Positions 50,943 through 62,648 of a stretch of DNA of 64,000 bases are shown piece after piece. The notes beneath the pieces are model-generated. The model did not search any database, was not told the DNA's origin, and saw only the letters and a list, made by a program, of their open reading frames with translations. This stretch comes from Bifidobacterium apousia. GTDB lineage: Bacteria; Actinomycetota; Actinomycetes; Actinomycetales; Bifidobacteriaceae. Numbering within the stretch: position 1 is the first letter of the stretch; each line of letters begins with the position of its first letter. Location of the stretch: NCBI RefSeq assembly GCF_007559275.1, contig NZ_VMHK01000004.1:1-64000 (forward strand), given 5' to 3'. A program made the translations under genes and the position numbers.

Positions 50943-51584
50943 ATGGCTAGCACGCGCGACAATGGGACGCAGGCGCGCCCCCAGGTTCATGATGCGTTCG
51001 ACAACCCTCCCAAGGGGCCGGTCGGTGTGCATCGGGGGCCGCGTTCCCTGCCGGTCAGGGCTCTGCCCTACCTGCTGGTGGTGGTCTTGGCCGTGCTGTG
51101 CGGACTGGGCTTATGGGCTGCAGTCAGCGGCTCCCTGCCCTGGCAACAGACCCACACCGATGCCTCCCGGGTCATCAGCAGCCATCTGCCCAAGCGGTCC
51201 GCCTCCTCCTCCTCAGACAGCAAGCCCTCTGCTGAAACATCATCCCAGGAGCAGGCTTCACAGGAGCCCTCGCAGTCGCCTTCAGCGAGCGCATCCAGCA
51301 GCAGCCCGGCACCTGTGGTCAACAGGGGCACACAGGTGGCCGTCATCAACGGAACCAGGATCACCGGGCATGCAGGCAGCAAGCGCCAGGTCCTGGTCAA
51401 CGCCGGTTACACTGCGGTCACGGCAACCAACCCGCAGGGGGCTCTGCCTGGCGTAAGTACGGTCCGCTACCGTGACGAGGCCGACAAAGCTACTGCCCAG
51501 GAGGTGGCCAGCCTGTTGGGCATCACCCAGGTGGAGCAGTCCTCCGTGGCCTCCACACCGGTGGAAGCCATCCTCATGCAATGA
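50943..51584 (+). CDS. LytR C-terminal domain (LytR_C) membrane protein
   Basis: 213 residues. Cytoplasmic head (1-38), one membrane helix at about 42-62, a long Ser/Pro/Ala/Gln-rich extracellular linker (about 78-130), then the LytR_C domain with VAVINGTRITGHAGSKRQVLVNAGY. Cell-envelope linked, but function is unknown. Ribosome site GGAGGAGAGTTC. Confidence 0.85.
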   Translation: MASTRDNGTQARPQVHDAFDNPPKGPVGVHRGPRSLPVRALPYLLVVVLAVLCGLGLWAAVSGSLPWQQTHTDASRVISSHLPKRSASSSSDSKPSAETSSQEQASQEPSQSPSASASSSSPAPVVNRGTQVAVINGTRITGHAGSKRQVLVNAGYTAVTATNPQGALPGVSTVRYRDEADKATAQEVASLLGITQVEQSSVASTPVEAILMQ

Positions 51585-51649
51585 GGTTCAGCCAACCGGA
51601 CGACCAAAGAAATTCGAGGGCAAAAGTTCCCGAATTTCGGCTCGGCGTT

Positions 51650-51679
51650 TTGCAATTGCCCTATCAATAGGCCTAAACT
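51650..51679 (+). promoter_or_regulatory. Predicted promoter of the cold-shock gene
   Basis: TTGCAA (51650-51655) and TAAACT (51674-51679) with an 18-base spacer. The transcript leader would be about 68 bases. Confidence 0.35.
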
Positions 51680-51753
51680 GACCTTGCCGACCAGGCAGAT
51701 GCGGTCAGTCTCGTATCTGTTGTGACGCGGCACCTATGTTAAGGAAGTTAGTT

Positions 51754-51957
51754 ATGGCACAAGGCACTGTGAAATTCTTCAGCGCTGGCAAGGGTTACGG
51801 ATTCATCAATCCCGACGATGGCGGCGAGGACGTGTTCGTGCACTACTCGGCCATTCAGTCCGACGGGTTCAAGACCCTTGATGAGGGAGATAAGGTCGAA
51901 TATCAGGTGGAAGAGGGCCCCAAGGGTCTGCAGGCAACCAAGGTCACCAAGCTCTGA
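51754..51957 (+). CDS. Cold-shock protein (CspA family)
   Basis: 67 residues. RNP1-like GKGYGFI and RNP2-like VFVHYSA motifs are intact. RNA chaperone. ATG 51754 gives the standard MAQGTVKFF start; the frame is open 6 codons upstream. AAGGAAG lies upstream. A terminator follows. Name csp/cspA family is not refined. Confidence 0.95.
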   Translation: MAQGTVKFFSAGKGYGFINPDDGGEDVFVHYSAIQSDGFKTLDEGDKVEYQVEEGPKGLQATKVTKL

Positions 51958-51982
51958 TTGTCGTCTTCTGTATTCGTCATGG

Positions 51983-52013
51983 TGGATCCCGGTTATTCCG
52001 GGGTCCATTTTTT
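51983..52013 (+). terminator. Intrinsic terminator after the cold-shock gene
   Basis: 10-bp stem 51983-51992/51998-52007 (TGGATCCCGG with one G-T wobble), 5-base loop, then six T residues at 52008-52013. A classical intrinsic terminator. Confidence 0.88.
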
Positions 52014-52133
52014 GTAGCATGTATTTTGAATTACAGTGCTGAGCCGGGACTGTGCAGGGTGCGGATTGCCTGTGGGCGGGGCCGATGTCAGGGCCGATAC
52101 GACATACAGCCTGCAGCGTATTTTCCCCTCAGG

Positions 52134-52160
52134 TTGGCACTCGGCTCCACCGAGTGCTAA
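52134..52160 (+). promoter_or_regulatory. CIRCE operator 1 (HrcA site) before groEL
   Basis: TTGGCACTC-N9-GAGTGCTAA with a 9-base spacer. It matches the CIRCE consensus TTAGCACTC-N9-GAGTGCTAA except for one base in the left arm. Site of the HrcA heat-shock repressor. Confidence 0.9.
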
Positions 52161-52169
52161 TCTGCTGAA

Positions 52170-52196
52170 TTAGCACTCGAGGTGCGGGAGTGATAA
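52170..52196 (+). promoter_or_regulatory. CIRCE operator 2 before groEL
   Basis: TTAGCACTC-N9-GAGTGATAA: perfect left arm, one mismatch in the right arm. It is 9 bases after the first operator, and together they suggest tight HrcA control of groEL. Confidence 0.85.
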
Positions 52197-52208
52197 CACG
52201 ACAGCTGA

Positions 52209-53894
<1,686 letters not shown>

Positions 53895-53946
53895 TCCTTA
53901 TAGGTTCGGCCGAGGGCTTTCCGGCTGAACCTGGTGATCGCCGAGG

Positions 53947-53987
53947 ACAGGGGCCTGCACACCGGACTATGGTGTGCAGGCCCCTGT
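53947..53987 (+). terminator. Intrinsic terminator after groEL
   Basis: Perfect 17-bp arms 53947-53963 and 53971-53987 (ACAGGGGCCTGCACACC and complement), 7-base loop, then a T-rich stretch. Confidence 0.85.
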
Positions 53988-54089
53988 TTGCTTGTTCGTT
54001 TACTGCGCCATGAGTTTTCACGATCCGGGTTTGGCAGCAGGTACTCATGGTGAACCGGTTGAAAGCTGCCAACATCCATGGTCTGGTGC

Positions 54090-54383
54090 TCAGGCTCCGG
54101 CGAAGAGGCGGGTGGCCTGGGCCTCGGTGTCCGCATAGAGCGACGATGCCTGTGTCAGAGCTGCCTGGATACCTTCAAGCGCCTGTTCCATCTGAGCCTG
54201 TGAGGCGCGCCACTGCTGGGCCACTGTGGCGAATTGGCTGGCCGCCGAACCCTGCCAGACGCTTTGAAGATTGTCCAGATTGGTGTACATTCCCGCCACG
54301 GCATCTCTGATGGCCCCTATTGAGCCACTGACCGCGCCGGAGGCCGTCTGTATCTGATCCGAATCAACTTGGAACCGTGTCAT
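54090..54383 (-). CDS. WXG100 family (ESAT-6-like) protein
   Basis: 97 residues, the normal length. Helix-turn-helix hairpin with the W-Q-G motif in LQSVWQGSAASQFATVAQQ. No C-terminal YxxxD/E export motif is obvious, though LYADTE (YADTE) is close. GGAAAGGAC ribosome site on the reverse strand. Exported by ESX/type VII systems when one is present. It is alone, convergent with groEL and divergent from the TPM gene; no EccC is in the window. Confidence 0.9.
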   Translation of the reverse strand: MTRFQVDSDQIQTASGAVSGSIGAIRDAVAGMYTNLDNLQSVWQGSAASQFATVAQQWRASQAQMEQALEGIQAALTQASSLYADTEAQATRLFAGA

Positions 54384-54452
54384 GATTGTCCTTTCCGTGA
54401 ATGGCGGTGATGGTGGGGGAGTCCAATGCCGTCAACCGCTACTGTGGACACT

Positions 54453-55244
54453 ATGACAGTGTTCACGCAGTTGCCCCGTCCGCGGACCCATGTGGTCGAA
54501 CGAGTCCCCCTCCACAAGACGAATCCGGTCGGCGTCTCATCCATGAGGCGGGTGCTGGCTTTCCTGCTCTTGATGATTTTGACGGTCGGCGTTCTGGGGC
54601 CGACCAAGGCTATTGCTGATGAGCCTCAGACGGGGGCCGGAACCATGACCGACACGATCACCGATCCGCAGAATCTGCTGGGTTCGGATGTGGGCTCCGT
54701 CAAGGATGCTATCCAGGAAACCGCCGAGCAGACAGGAGTATCGGTCCGACTGCTCTACCTTCCGCATTTCTATCAGGGCGTCAAGCCTGAGACCTGGGCG
54801 TCCAGGGTGCTCGAATCGATGAAGCCCACCCACGACACGGTTCTGCTGGCGGTGGCCTCTCAGGACGGCAAATTGGTCGTGGCGGTCTCCAGCAACTCGC
54901 AGGCCTGGCTCAAGGATCAGTCCAGCGTGGATCAGCTCTCGCAGGCTGCTCTGGAGCCGGTCACCAAGGGCCGCAATCCCGACTGGGTGGGCTCGGCCAA
55001 GGCCATGATGGACCAGGTTGAGACTCTTGACCAAAACCACCGGCATCACCGGGTGATGATCATTGCTCTTTCAGTGACGGTTGTCGTCCTGGTCATGCTG
55101 GGCGTAGCGGTTTGGATTTGGTGGCGTCGCAGTAGCCGCACCGGGGCCCATCATCGCAAGTCCAGCTCTGGGAAGAAACAATCGCGCCCGACAGAGACGG
55201 TCAGCAAACTATCAGATAATACCCAGAAAGACGCGGCAAGCTGA
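54453..55244 (+). CDS. TPM-domain membrane protein (TLP18.3/Psb32-like)
   Basis: 263 residues from this start. A hydrophobic signal/anchor at about 30-55, a TPM domain outside (DPQNLLGSDVGSVKDAI, then LLAVASQDGKLVVAVSS), a second membrane helix (about 200-225) and a basic C-terminal tail. Start is unsure: ATG 54453 has no ribosome site (TACTGT 7 bases upstream would suit a leaderless mRNA), while ATG 54543 directly precedes the signal. Four bases separate it from the response regulator, so they form one operon. Confidence 0.75.
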   Translation: MTVFTQLPRPRTHVVERVPLHKTNPVGVSSMRRVLAFLLLMILTVGVLGPTKAIADEPQTGAGTMTDTITDPQNLLGSDVGSVKDAIQETAEQTGVSVRLLYLPHFYQGVKPETWASRVLESMKPTHDTVLLAVASQDGKLVVAVSSNSQAWLKDQSSVDQLSQAALEPVTKGRNPDWVGSAKAMMDQVETLDQNHRHHRVMIIALSVTVVVLVMLGVAVWIWWRRSSRTGAHHRKSSSGKKQSRPTETVSKLSDNTQKDAAS

Positions 55245-55248
55245 AACC

Positions 55249-56007
55249 ATGAGCAAACCGACGCAAGCACAACTGGTCGTGGTCGACGACGAACCGTCCA
55301 TCAGGGATCTGCTGGTGGCCTCTCTGCACTTCGCAGGCTTTGCGGTTGAGACCGCGGCGTCCGGCTCCGAGGCCATTCAGGTCATTGAGCGCACCCAGCC
55401 GGATCTGATCGTCCTGGATGTCATGCTGCCTGACATCGATGGATTCACGGTCACCTCTCGTATCCGTCAGGAGGGAATCGAGGCGCCGGTGCTCTTCCTG
55501 ACGGCCAGGGATGATACCCAGGACAAGGTCATGGGGCTGACTGTGGGCGGCGACGACTACGTGACCAAACCGTTCAGCCTGGAGGAGGTTGTGGCCAGGA
55601 TCAAGGCCATATTGCGCAGGACGCGCGAGCATCAGGAGGACGATCCGATCATCCGGGTGGGGGATCTGGAGATCAACGAGGATTCGCACGACGTCACCAG
55701 GGCCGGGCGACCCATCGACCTGAGTCCGACCGAATACAAGCTGCTGCGCTACCTGATGGACAATGAGGGTCGTGTGCTCAGCAAGGCGCAGATTCTGGAC
55801 CATGTCTGGCAGTACGACTGGGGCGGGGATGCAGCCATTGTGGAGTCCTACATCTCCTACCTGCGCAAGAAGGTGGATGGCATCACCATCAGCGACGGAC
55901 ACGGCGGGGAGCGCAAGGTGACCCCGCTGATCGAGACCAAGCGGGGCATCGGCTACATGATTCGGGCCCCTAGGCAGAACGCATCGGATGGCGGCGATGG
56001 CGACTAG
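55249..56007 (+). CDS. OmpR-family response regulator
   Basis: 252 residues. Receiver with VVDDE, phosphorylation Asp in LIVLDVMLPDIDG and Lys in VTKPF, then a winged-helix domain ending in ETKRGIGYMIRAP. Closest in type to MprA/TcrA-like actinobacterial regulators. Follows the TPM gene by 4 bases and overlaps the kinase gene by 20. Confidence 0.93.
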   Translation: MSKPTQAQLVVVDDEPSIRDLLVASLHFAGFAVETAASGSEAIQVIERTQPDLIVLDVMLPDIDGFTVTSRIRQEGIEAPVLFLTARDDTQDKVMGLTVGGDDYVTKPFSLEEVVARIKAILRRTREHQEDDPIIRVGDLEINEDSHDVTRAGRPIDLSPTEYKLLRYLMDNEGRVLSKAQILDHVWQYDWGGDAAIVESYISYLRKKVDGITISDGHGGERKVTPLIETKRGIGYMIRAPRQNASDGGDGD

Positions 56008-57931
56008 TCCCTTGGGCTCGACTCCCATGGCAGAACCGTCGGCTGACAGGACCAACTCCGTCATGGGTTCGGATTCTGACAAGGGCAAGGGCTCCGGCAG
56101 ACCGAGGGGTCGGTCCATGCGCAGGTCGCCGCTGGCTGCCATTCCCCTGAGTACAAAACTTGTAGCCAGCATGCTCATCCTGCTCATCGTGGGCACGGTG
56201 GGTGTCTCTGTGGCCATCTGCCAGATGGCCGACGACTATCTGATGAAGCGCACGGACTCCCAGCTGATCCGCCAGGCCAACCTGGGCATCCGCAACGCCA
56301 CCCTGCTGCGCCAGGAGGATCTGAGCAAGAATGGCCTTGGCCCCACTGACTACTTCCTGCAGATCCGCGACGACAAGCTGCACATTATTTCGGACGATCT
56401 GAATCCTATGCAGGTCAACGGGGTCATTTCCCGCCCGCGTCTGCCCGCCGACGGCAGCCTGGACTCGATACCCCTGGGCAAGCCGACCACGGTGCCAGCC
56501 TATGTGCGCGTCTCGCGACAGGCCTCGCCAGACCGGGACACCATGAAGCGAGCCCGGGCCTCGTGGCGGGTGGTAGCCATGCAGTGGAAGCTGCGCAACG
56601 AACTGGACGGCTCCGAAATCAGCGGCATCCTCTTCATCGGTCTGTCCATGAGCGACCAGGACGAGGCCGTGCACGATCTGACGGCTTTCTGCATGATCAT
56701 TTCCGTTGTTGTGGTCCTTCTGGGCGGAGTCATCTCGGTCCTGCTGATCCAGTCCACCTTGGTTCCCCTCAAACGCATCGAGAAGACTGCTGCCAAGATA
56801 GCGGCCGGTGACCTATCCCAACGCATTCCCAGCTTCCCGGAGAATACCGAGGTGGGTTCCCTGGCAGCATCCCTGAATGCCATGCTGGCGCGAATCGAGC
56901 ATTCCTTCGACGAGCAGCGCCAGACCACCGAGAAAATGAAGCAGTTCGTTTCGGATGCCAGCCATGAGCTTCGTACCCCTCTGGCCGCCATCCACGGCTA
57001 CGCAGAGCTCTACAGGATGCAGCGCGACTATCCCGGGGCTCTGGAGCGGGCCGACAAGTCCATCCAGCACATCGAAGACTCTTCGACCAGGATGACGGTC
57101 CTGGTCACGGATCTGCTTTCGCTTGCACGTCTGGATGAGGGCAGGGGGATCGACACGACCCTGCCGGTCGATCTGACTGGGTTGGTGCGAGACGGGGTGG
57201 ACGATCTGCATGCCTTGGACCCGGGCAGAGAAGTGGCTACAGGAAGGGTTTGCCTGCATACCGAAGACCAGCCCGCCCCCCAGGAGAAGCCGGTCACGCC
57301 CAACAAGGGTCTGCCAGGCCTCAAGGGACGCAACAAGGAAAAGATCACCGTGGGCGGGCACCTGGGCCCAGCCGTCAGTCTGGACATCCAGGAGGGTCCC
57401 CTGCCCTTGGTGCCAGTGACTGGTGACCCCAGCCGCCTGCGTCAGGTGATTACCAATATCGTAGGCAATATCCACCGCTACACCCCAGCTGATTCGCCGG
57501 TCCAGGTGGGAGTGGGCCTGGTCAAGGCGACCATCGCACCGGCGGATCTGACCAGGTTGGAGGCCACTGAGTCCTCGCTGGGACACCTGACCGAGGCGAT
57601 CCAGGTGGCAGAGAACAGCCATGTGGGCACCGACTATGCCATCATCCGGGTGGTTGACCACGGGCCAGGCGTCCCGGAGGAATCCAGGTCCAGGCTCTTT
57701 GAGCGCTTCTACACGGCCGACCCGTCCAGGGCTCGGGAGAAGGGCGGCACGGGGCTTGGACTGGCCATTGTCCAGTCCATTGTCAAGGCTCATCAGGGGT
57801 TCATCTGCGCCTCGCAGACCCCGGGGGGCGGTTTGACTTTCACCATCGTCATACCCCAGGGCGGCAGCCGGGATCAGGGGCACGCTGAGGACCAGGCCAA
57901 TTCTGCCGCCAATCGTCCCGTACGCCTATGA
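55988..57931 (+). CDS. Sensor histidine kinase (MprB/TcrY-like)
   Basis: 647 residues. A 45-residue polar N-terminus, two membrane helices (about 55-78 and 228-255), an outer sensor domain between them and a HAMP segment. The HisKA box SDASHELRTPLAAIHGYAEL and the G-boxes VVDHGPGVPEE and GGTGLGLAIVQSIV follow. About 60 unusual Pro/Lys-rich residues interrupt the ATPase domain region near 420-470. Start unsure (ATG 55988, 55997 or 56027). Works with the upstream regulator. Confidence 0.92.
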   Translation: MAAMATSPLGSTPMAEPSADRTNSVMGSDSDKGKGSGRPRGRSMRRSPLAAIPLSTKLVASMLILLIVGTVGVSVAICQMADDYLMKRTDSQLIRQANLGIRNATLLRQEDLSKNGLGPTDYFLQIRDDKLHIISDDLNPMQVNGVISRPRLPADGSLDSIPLGKPTTVPAYVRVSRQASPDRDTMKRARASWRVVAMQWKLRNELDGSEISGILFIGLSMSDQDEAVHDLTAFCMIISVVVVLLGGVISVLLIQSTLVPLKRIEKTAAKIAAGDLSQRIPSFPENTEVGSLAASLNAMLARIEHSFDEQRQTTEKMKQFVSDASHELRTPLAAIHGYAELYRMQRDYPGALERADKSIQHIEDSSTRMTVLVTDLLSLARLDEGRGIDTTLPVDLTGLVRDGVDDLHALDPGREVATGRVCLHTEDQPAPQEKPVTPNKGLPGLKGRNKEKITVGGHLGPAVSLDIQEGPLPLVPVTGDPSRLRQVITNIVGNIHRYTPADSPVQVGVGLVKATIAPADLTRLEATESSLGHLTEAIQVAENSHVGTDYAIIRVVDHGPGVPEESRSRLFERFYTADPSRAREKGGTGLGLAIVQSIVKAHQGFICASQTPGGGLTFTIVIPQGGSRDQGHAEDQANSAANRPVRL

Positions 57932-58017
57932 CAAGATGGGTCGTCCTGCCCCTTCCGTTCAGGTAGACTGAACTCGGATATATCAGTTCAAGAAGCAACG
58001 TAAGGAAGTGGCAGAGC

Positions 58018-58407
58018 ATGCCCAGCGGGAGAGTACGGTGGTACGACGCCAAGCGGGGGTTCGGGTTCATCACGGATGAACAAGGTGAGGATGTCTTCCT
58101 GCCCTCATCGGCCCTGCCCGCCGGGGTGTCCACCATACGCAAGGGATCCCGGGTGGAGTTCTCAGTGGCTGAGGGCCGCAAGGGCCCCCAGGCCCTGGAT
58201 CTGAAGCTGGTGGGGCCGACCCCCTCCATTCTGCGTGCCAAGCGACCTGATCCGGACGACATGGCCGCCATCGTGGAGGACTTGATCAAGCTGCTGGACT
58301 CCGCGGGCAATGGCCTGCGTCGACACCACTATCCAGGTCGGGCTGAATCCGCCAAGCTGGCCACCCTCTTGAGGGCCGTGGCCGATGACTTCGACGTGCC
58401 GGACTGA
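58018..58407 (+). CDS. Cold-shock domain protein with C-terminal extension
   Basis: 129 residues. CSD at about 1-66 with RGFGFI (RNP1) and EDVFLP (RNP2, where VFVH is usual). The remaining 60 residues are helical and basic, with no recognised domain. Similar CSD-plus-tail proteins sit beside DUF3027 in actinobacteria. AAGGAAG upstream. Confidence 0.88.
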   Translation: MPSGRVRWYDAKRGFGFITDEQGEDVFLPSSALPAGVSTIRKGSRVEFSVAEGRKGPQALDLKLVGPTPSILRAKRPDPDDMAAIVEDLIKLLDSAGNGLRRHHYPGRAESAKLATLLRAVADDFDVPD

Positions 58408-58475
58408 GCAGACGGCGAGAAAAATCCGACGTGGATCGGTCTGATCCGGTCCCACTGATGATGAAGGTGTGATAG

Positions 58476-59480
58476 ATGGTTCAAGAGGACTTGGATCCTG
58501 AGGAACTGGCTAGGCGAGTGGCTCTGAGCGTGGCCGCCGACAGCGATGAGGTCGGTGGGCTGGTCGGCCGCACCCTGATTGGTGACGGAGTCTGGGACTA
58601 CCGGTTCGCCTCGGCCATCAAGGGCTATGAGGGCTGGCAGTGGTCGGTCACCCTCTACTGCGATGAGGATGCCGATACCTGGACTGTGGATGAATCGTCT
58701 TTGGTGCCTACTGATGCGGCCCTGCAGCCACCCGCTTGGGTTCCTTGGAAGGATCGCCTGCTGCCCTCGGATCTGAGCGTGACCGATGCCATGGGAACCG
58801 AGCCGGACGACCCCAGGCTGACAGCCGGATACAAGCCAGCGCAAGCTAGCCATCAGAATTCTCAAGTACAGCAGAACCCCGGAGATGATGAAGAAGGTCA
58901 GCAAGAATCGAGTTCCCCTGCTGTTGATGGGGCCGATCAGGAGACTGACGGCGTGGTCTTCCGCCTGGCAGACCGTCCAAGTGGAGAAAAAGACGTTCAC
59001 GAGCAGGAATCGAATGATCAGATTCCCCTCGGTGCACAGACCTCTTCCGATGACCTGGATGAGGCCGTCGACCGCTTCGCTCTGAGCCGCCGGCACGTGA
59101 TGACCGCCGAGGCCAGGACGGCCACCGCCAAGCGCTGGTACGAGGGGCAGCACGGCCCCAAGTCCCTGTCGACCCGGACAGCCAAGGGCAAGGCCTGCGA
59201 GACCTGCGGCTTCATGATTCCTCTGGCAGGTGATCTGGGGACCATGTTTGGCGTCTGTGCCAATCGTTGGAGCCCGGACGACGGGCGCGTGGTCTCCCTG
59301 GATCATGGCTGCGGCGAGCATTCCGAGATCGAGCCCCAGGAGGAGTCCCATCTCTGGGTCCAGTCCCAGCCGGCCTATGACGATCTTCATATTGACGTGG
59401 TCAGGCAGAAGCCCCGTGAGGAGCGCCCAGAGGTGGAACTCATGGAGCAGATGCAGTCAGAAGACGGCTCAGAGGACTGA
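58476..59480 (+). CDS. DUF3027 family protein
   Basis: 334 residues. The family's N-terminal TLIGDGVWDYRFAS/GWQWSVTLY region and the C-terminal zinc-like block (CETCGFMI, GVCANRWSPDDGRVVSLDHGCGEHS) are both present, separated by a polar linker (about 125-190). Function unknown. Follows the CSD protein by 68 bases. Confidence 0.9.
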   Translation: MVQEDLDPEELARRVALSVAADSDEVGGLVGRTLIGDGVWDYRFASAIKGYEGWQWSVTLYCDEDADTWTVDESSLVPTDAALQPPAWVPWKDRLLPSDLSVTDAMGTEPDDPRLTAGYKPAQASHQNSQVQQNPGDDEEGQQESSSPAVDGADQETDGVVFRLADRPSGEKDVHEQESNDQIPLGAQTSSDDLDEAVDRFALSRRHVMTAEARTATAKRWYEGQHGPKSLSTRTAKGKACETCGFMIPLAGDLGTMFGVCANRWSPDDGRVVSLDHGCGEHSEIEPQEESHLWVQSQPAYDDLHIDVVRQKPREERPEVELMEQMQSEDGSED

Positions 59481-59494
59481 TTCCAAGGCCTCGT

Positions 59495-59511
59495 TGCGTT
59501 CAGAGCGCAAT
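59495..59511 (+). promoter_or_regulatory. ClgR-like palindrome before clpC
   Basis: TTGCGTTCAGAGCGCAA: perfect 5-bp arms TTGCG/CGCAA. It fits the ClgR core CGC-YNANR-GCG with one mismatch (CGT for CGC). It is about 72-88 bases before the clpC ATG. In Bifidobacterium breve clpC is known to be activated by a ClgR homologue. Confidence 0.6.
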
Positions 59512-59582
59512 CACCGGCGGGCCGAGAATAAACGTCACCGTAAATCTGTAGAGTGAATTACGGATCAAAGGGAAGGACAAGT

Positions 59583-62231
<2,649 letters not shown>

Positions 62232-62262
62232 GATAAGGGTTGAGGCCCGACGCAGCTGACTG

Positions 62263-62302
62263 AAGAGGGGTTGGAGCAGATTACAGTGCTCCAACCCCTC
62301 TT
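62263..62302 (+). terminator. Terminator after clpC
   Basis: Perfect 16-bp arms 62263-62278 and 62287-62302 (AAGAGGGGTTGGAGCA and complement), 8-base loop, ATTCTG after it. Confidence 0.8.
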
Positions 62303-62648
62303 ATTCTGTACTGCCGGGGATTTGCGTCGATCTCTGTAATGCAGTTTCTGAAACGTCACTTGGAATCCATGGCTTCTATTGGCAGTGTGAGCTCGGCATT
62401 TGCTTTTGCTTACGAGTCCATCGAATGGTTCGATCATTCTCTTATATCAGGCTTAAGGCAGCGATGGAATTGGCAGGTAATTGACATCAGTGTTTGCCAG
62501 GTCAGCATTCCATGCATAACGGTTCGTTTACCCCAAACGGCCGGCGACTCAGGCAGTTGCGTGATGAAGAACTCAGGCCAGGCGTGGAAGAAGGCCTTGT
62601 TGACCTTGAAGGAACAAGGAACCTAAATGCTTGACGTAGCCGGACCCC
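62303..62648 (+). other. Intergenic region with a doubtful 40-codon ORF
   Basis: 346 bases between the clpC terminator and the end of the ECF gene. A 40-codon forward frame at 62512-62634 starts MHNGSFTPNGRRLRQLRDEE and is charged like real protein, but no ribosome site or family is recognised. Two other frames here overlap each other and look like chance. Nothing else is seen. Confidence 0.3.

Noticed and set aside
54090..54383. Part of an ESX secretion locus
   Set aside because: It is a lone WXG100 gene with no EccB, EccC, EccD or MycP nearby.
62339..62626. 95-codon forward frame after clpC
   Set aside because: Overlaps another frame, lacks a ribosome site, and no motif is seen.
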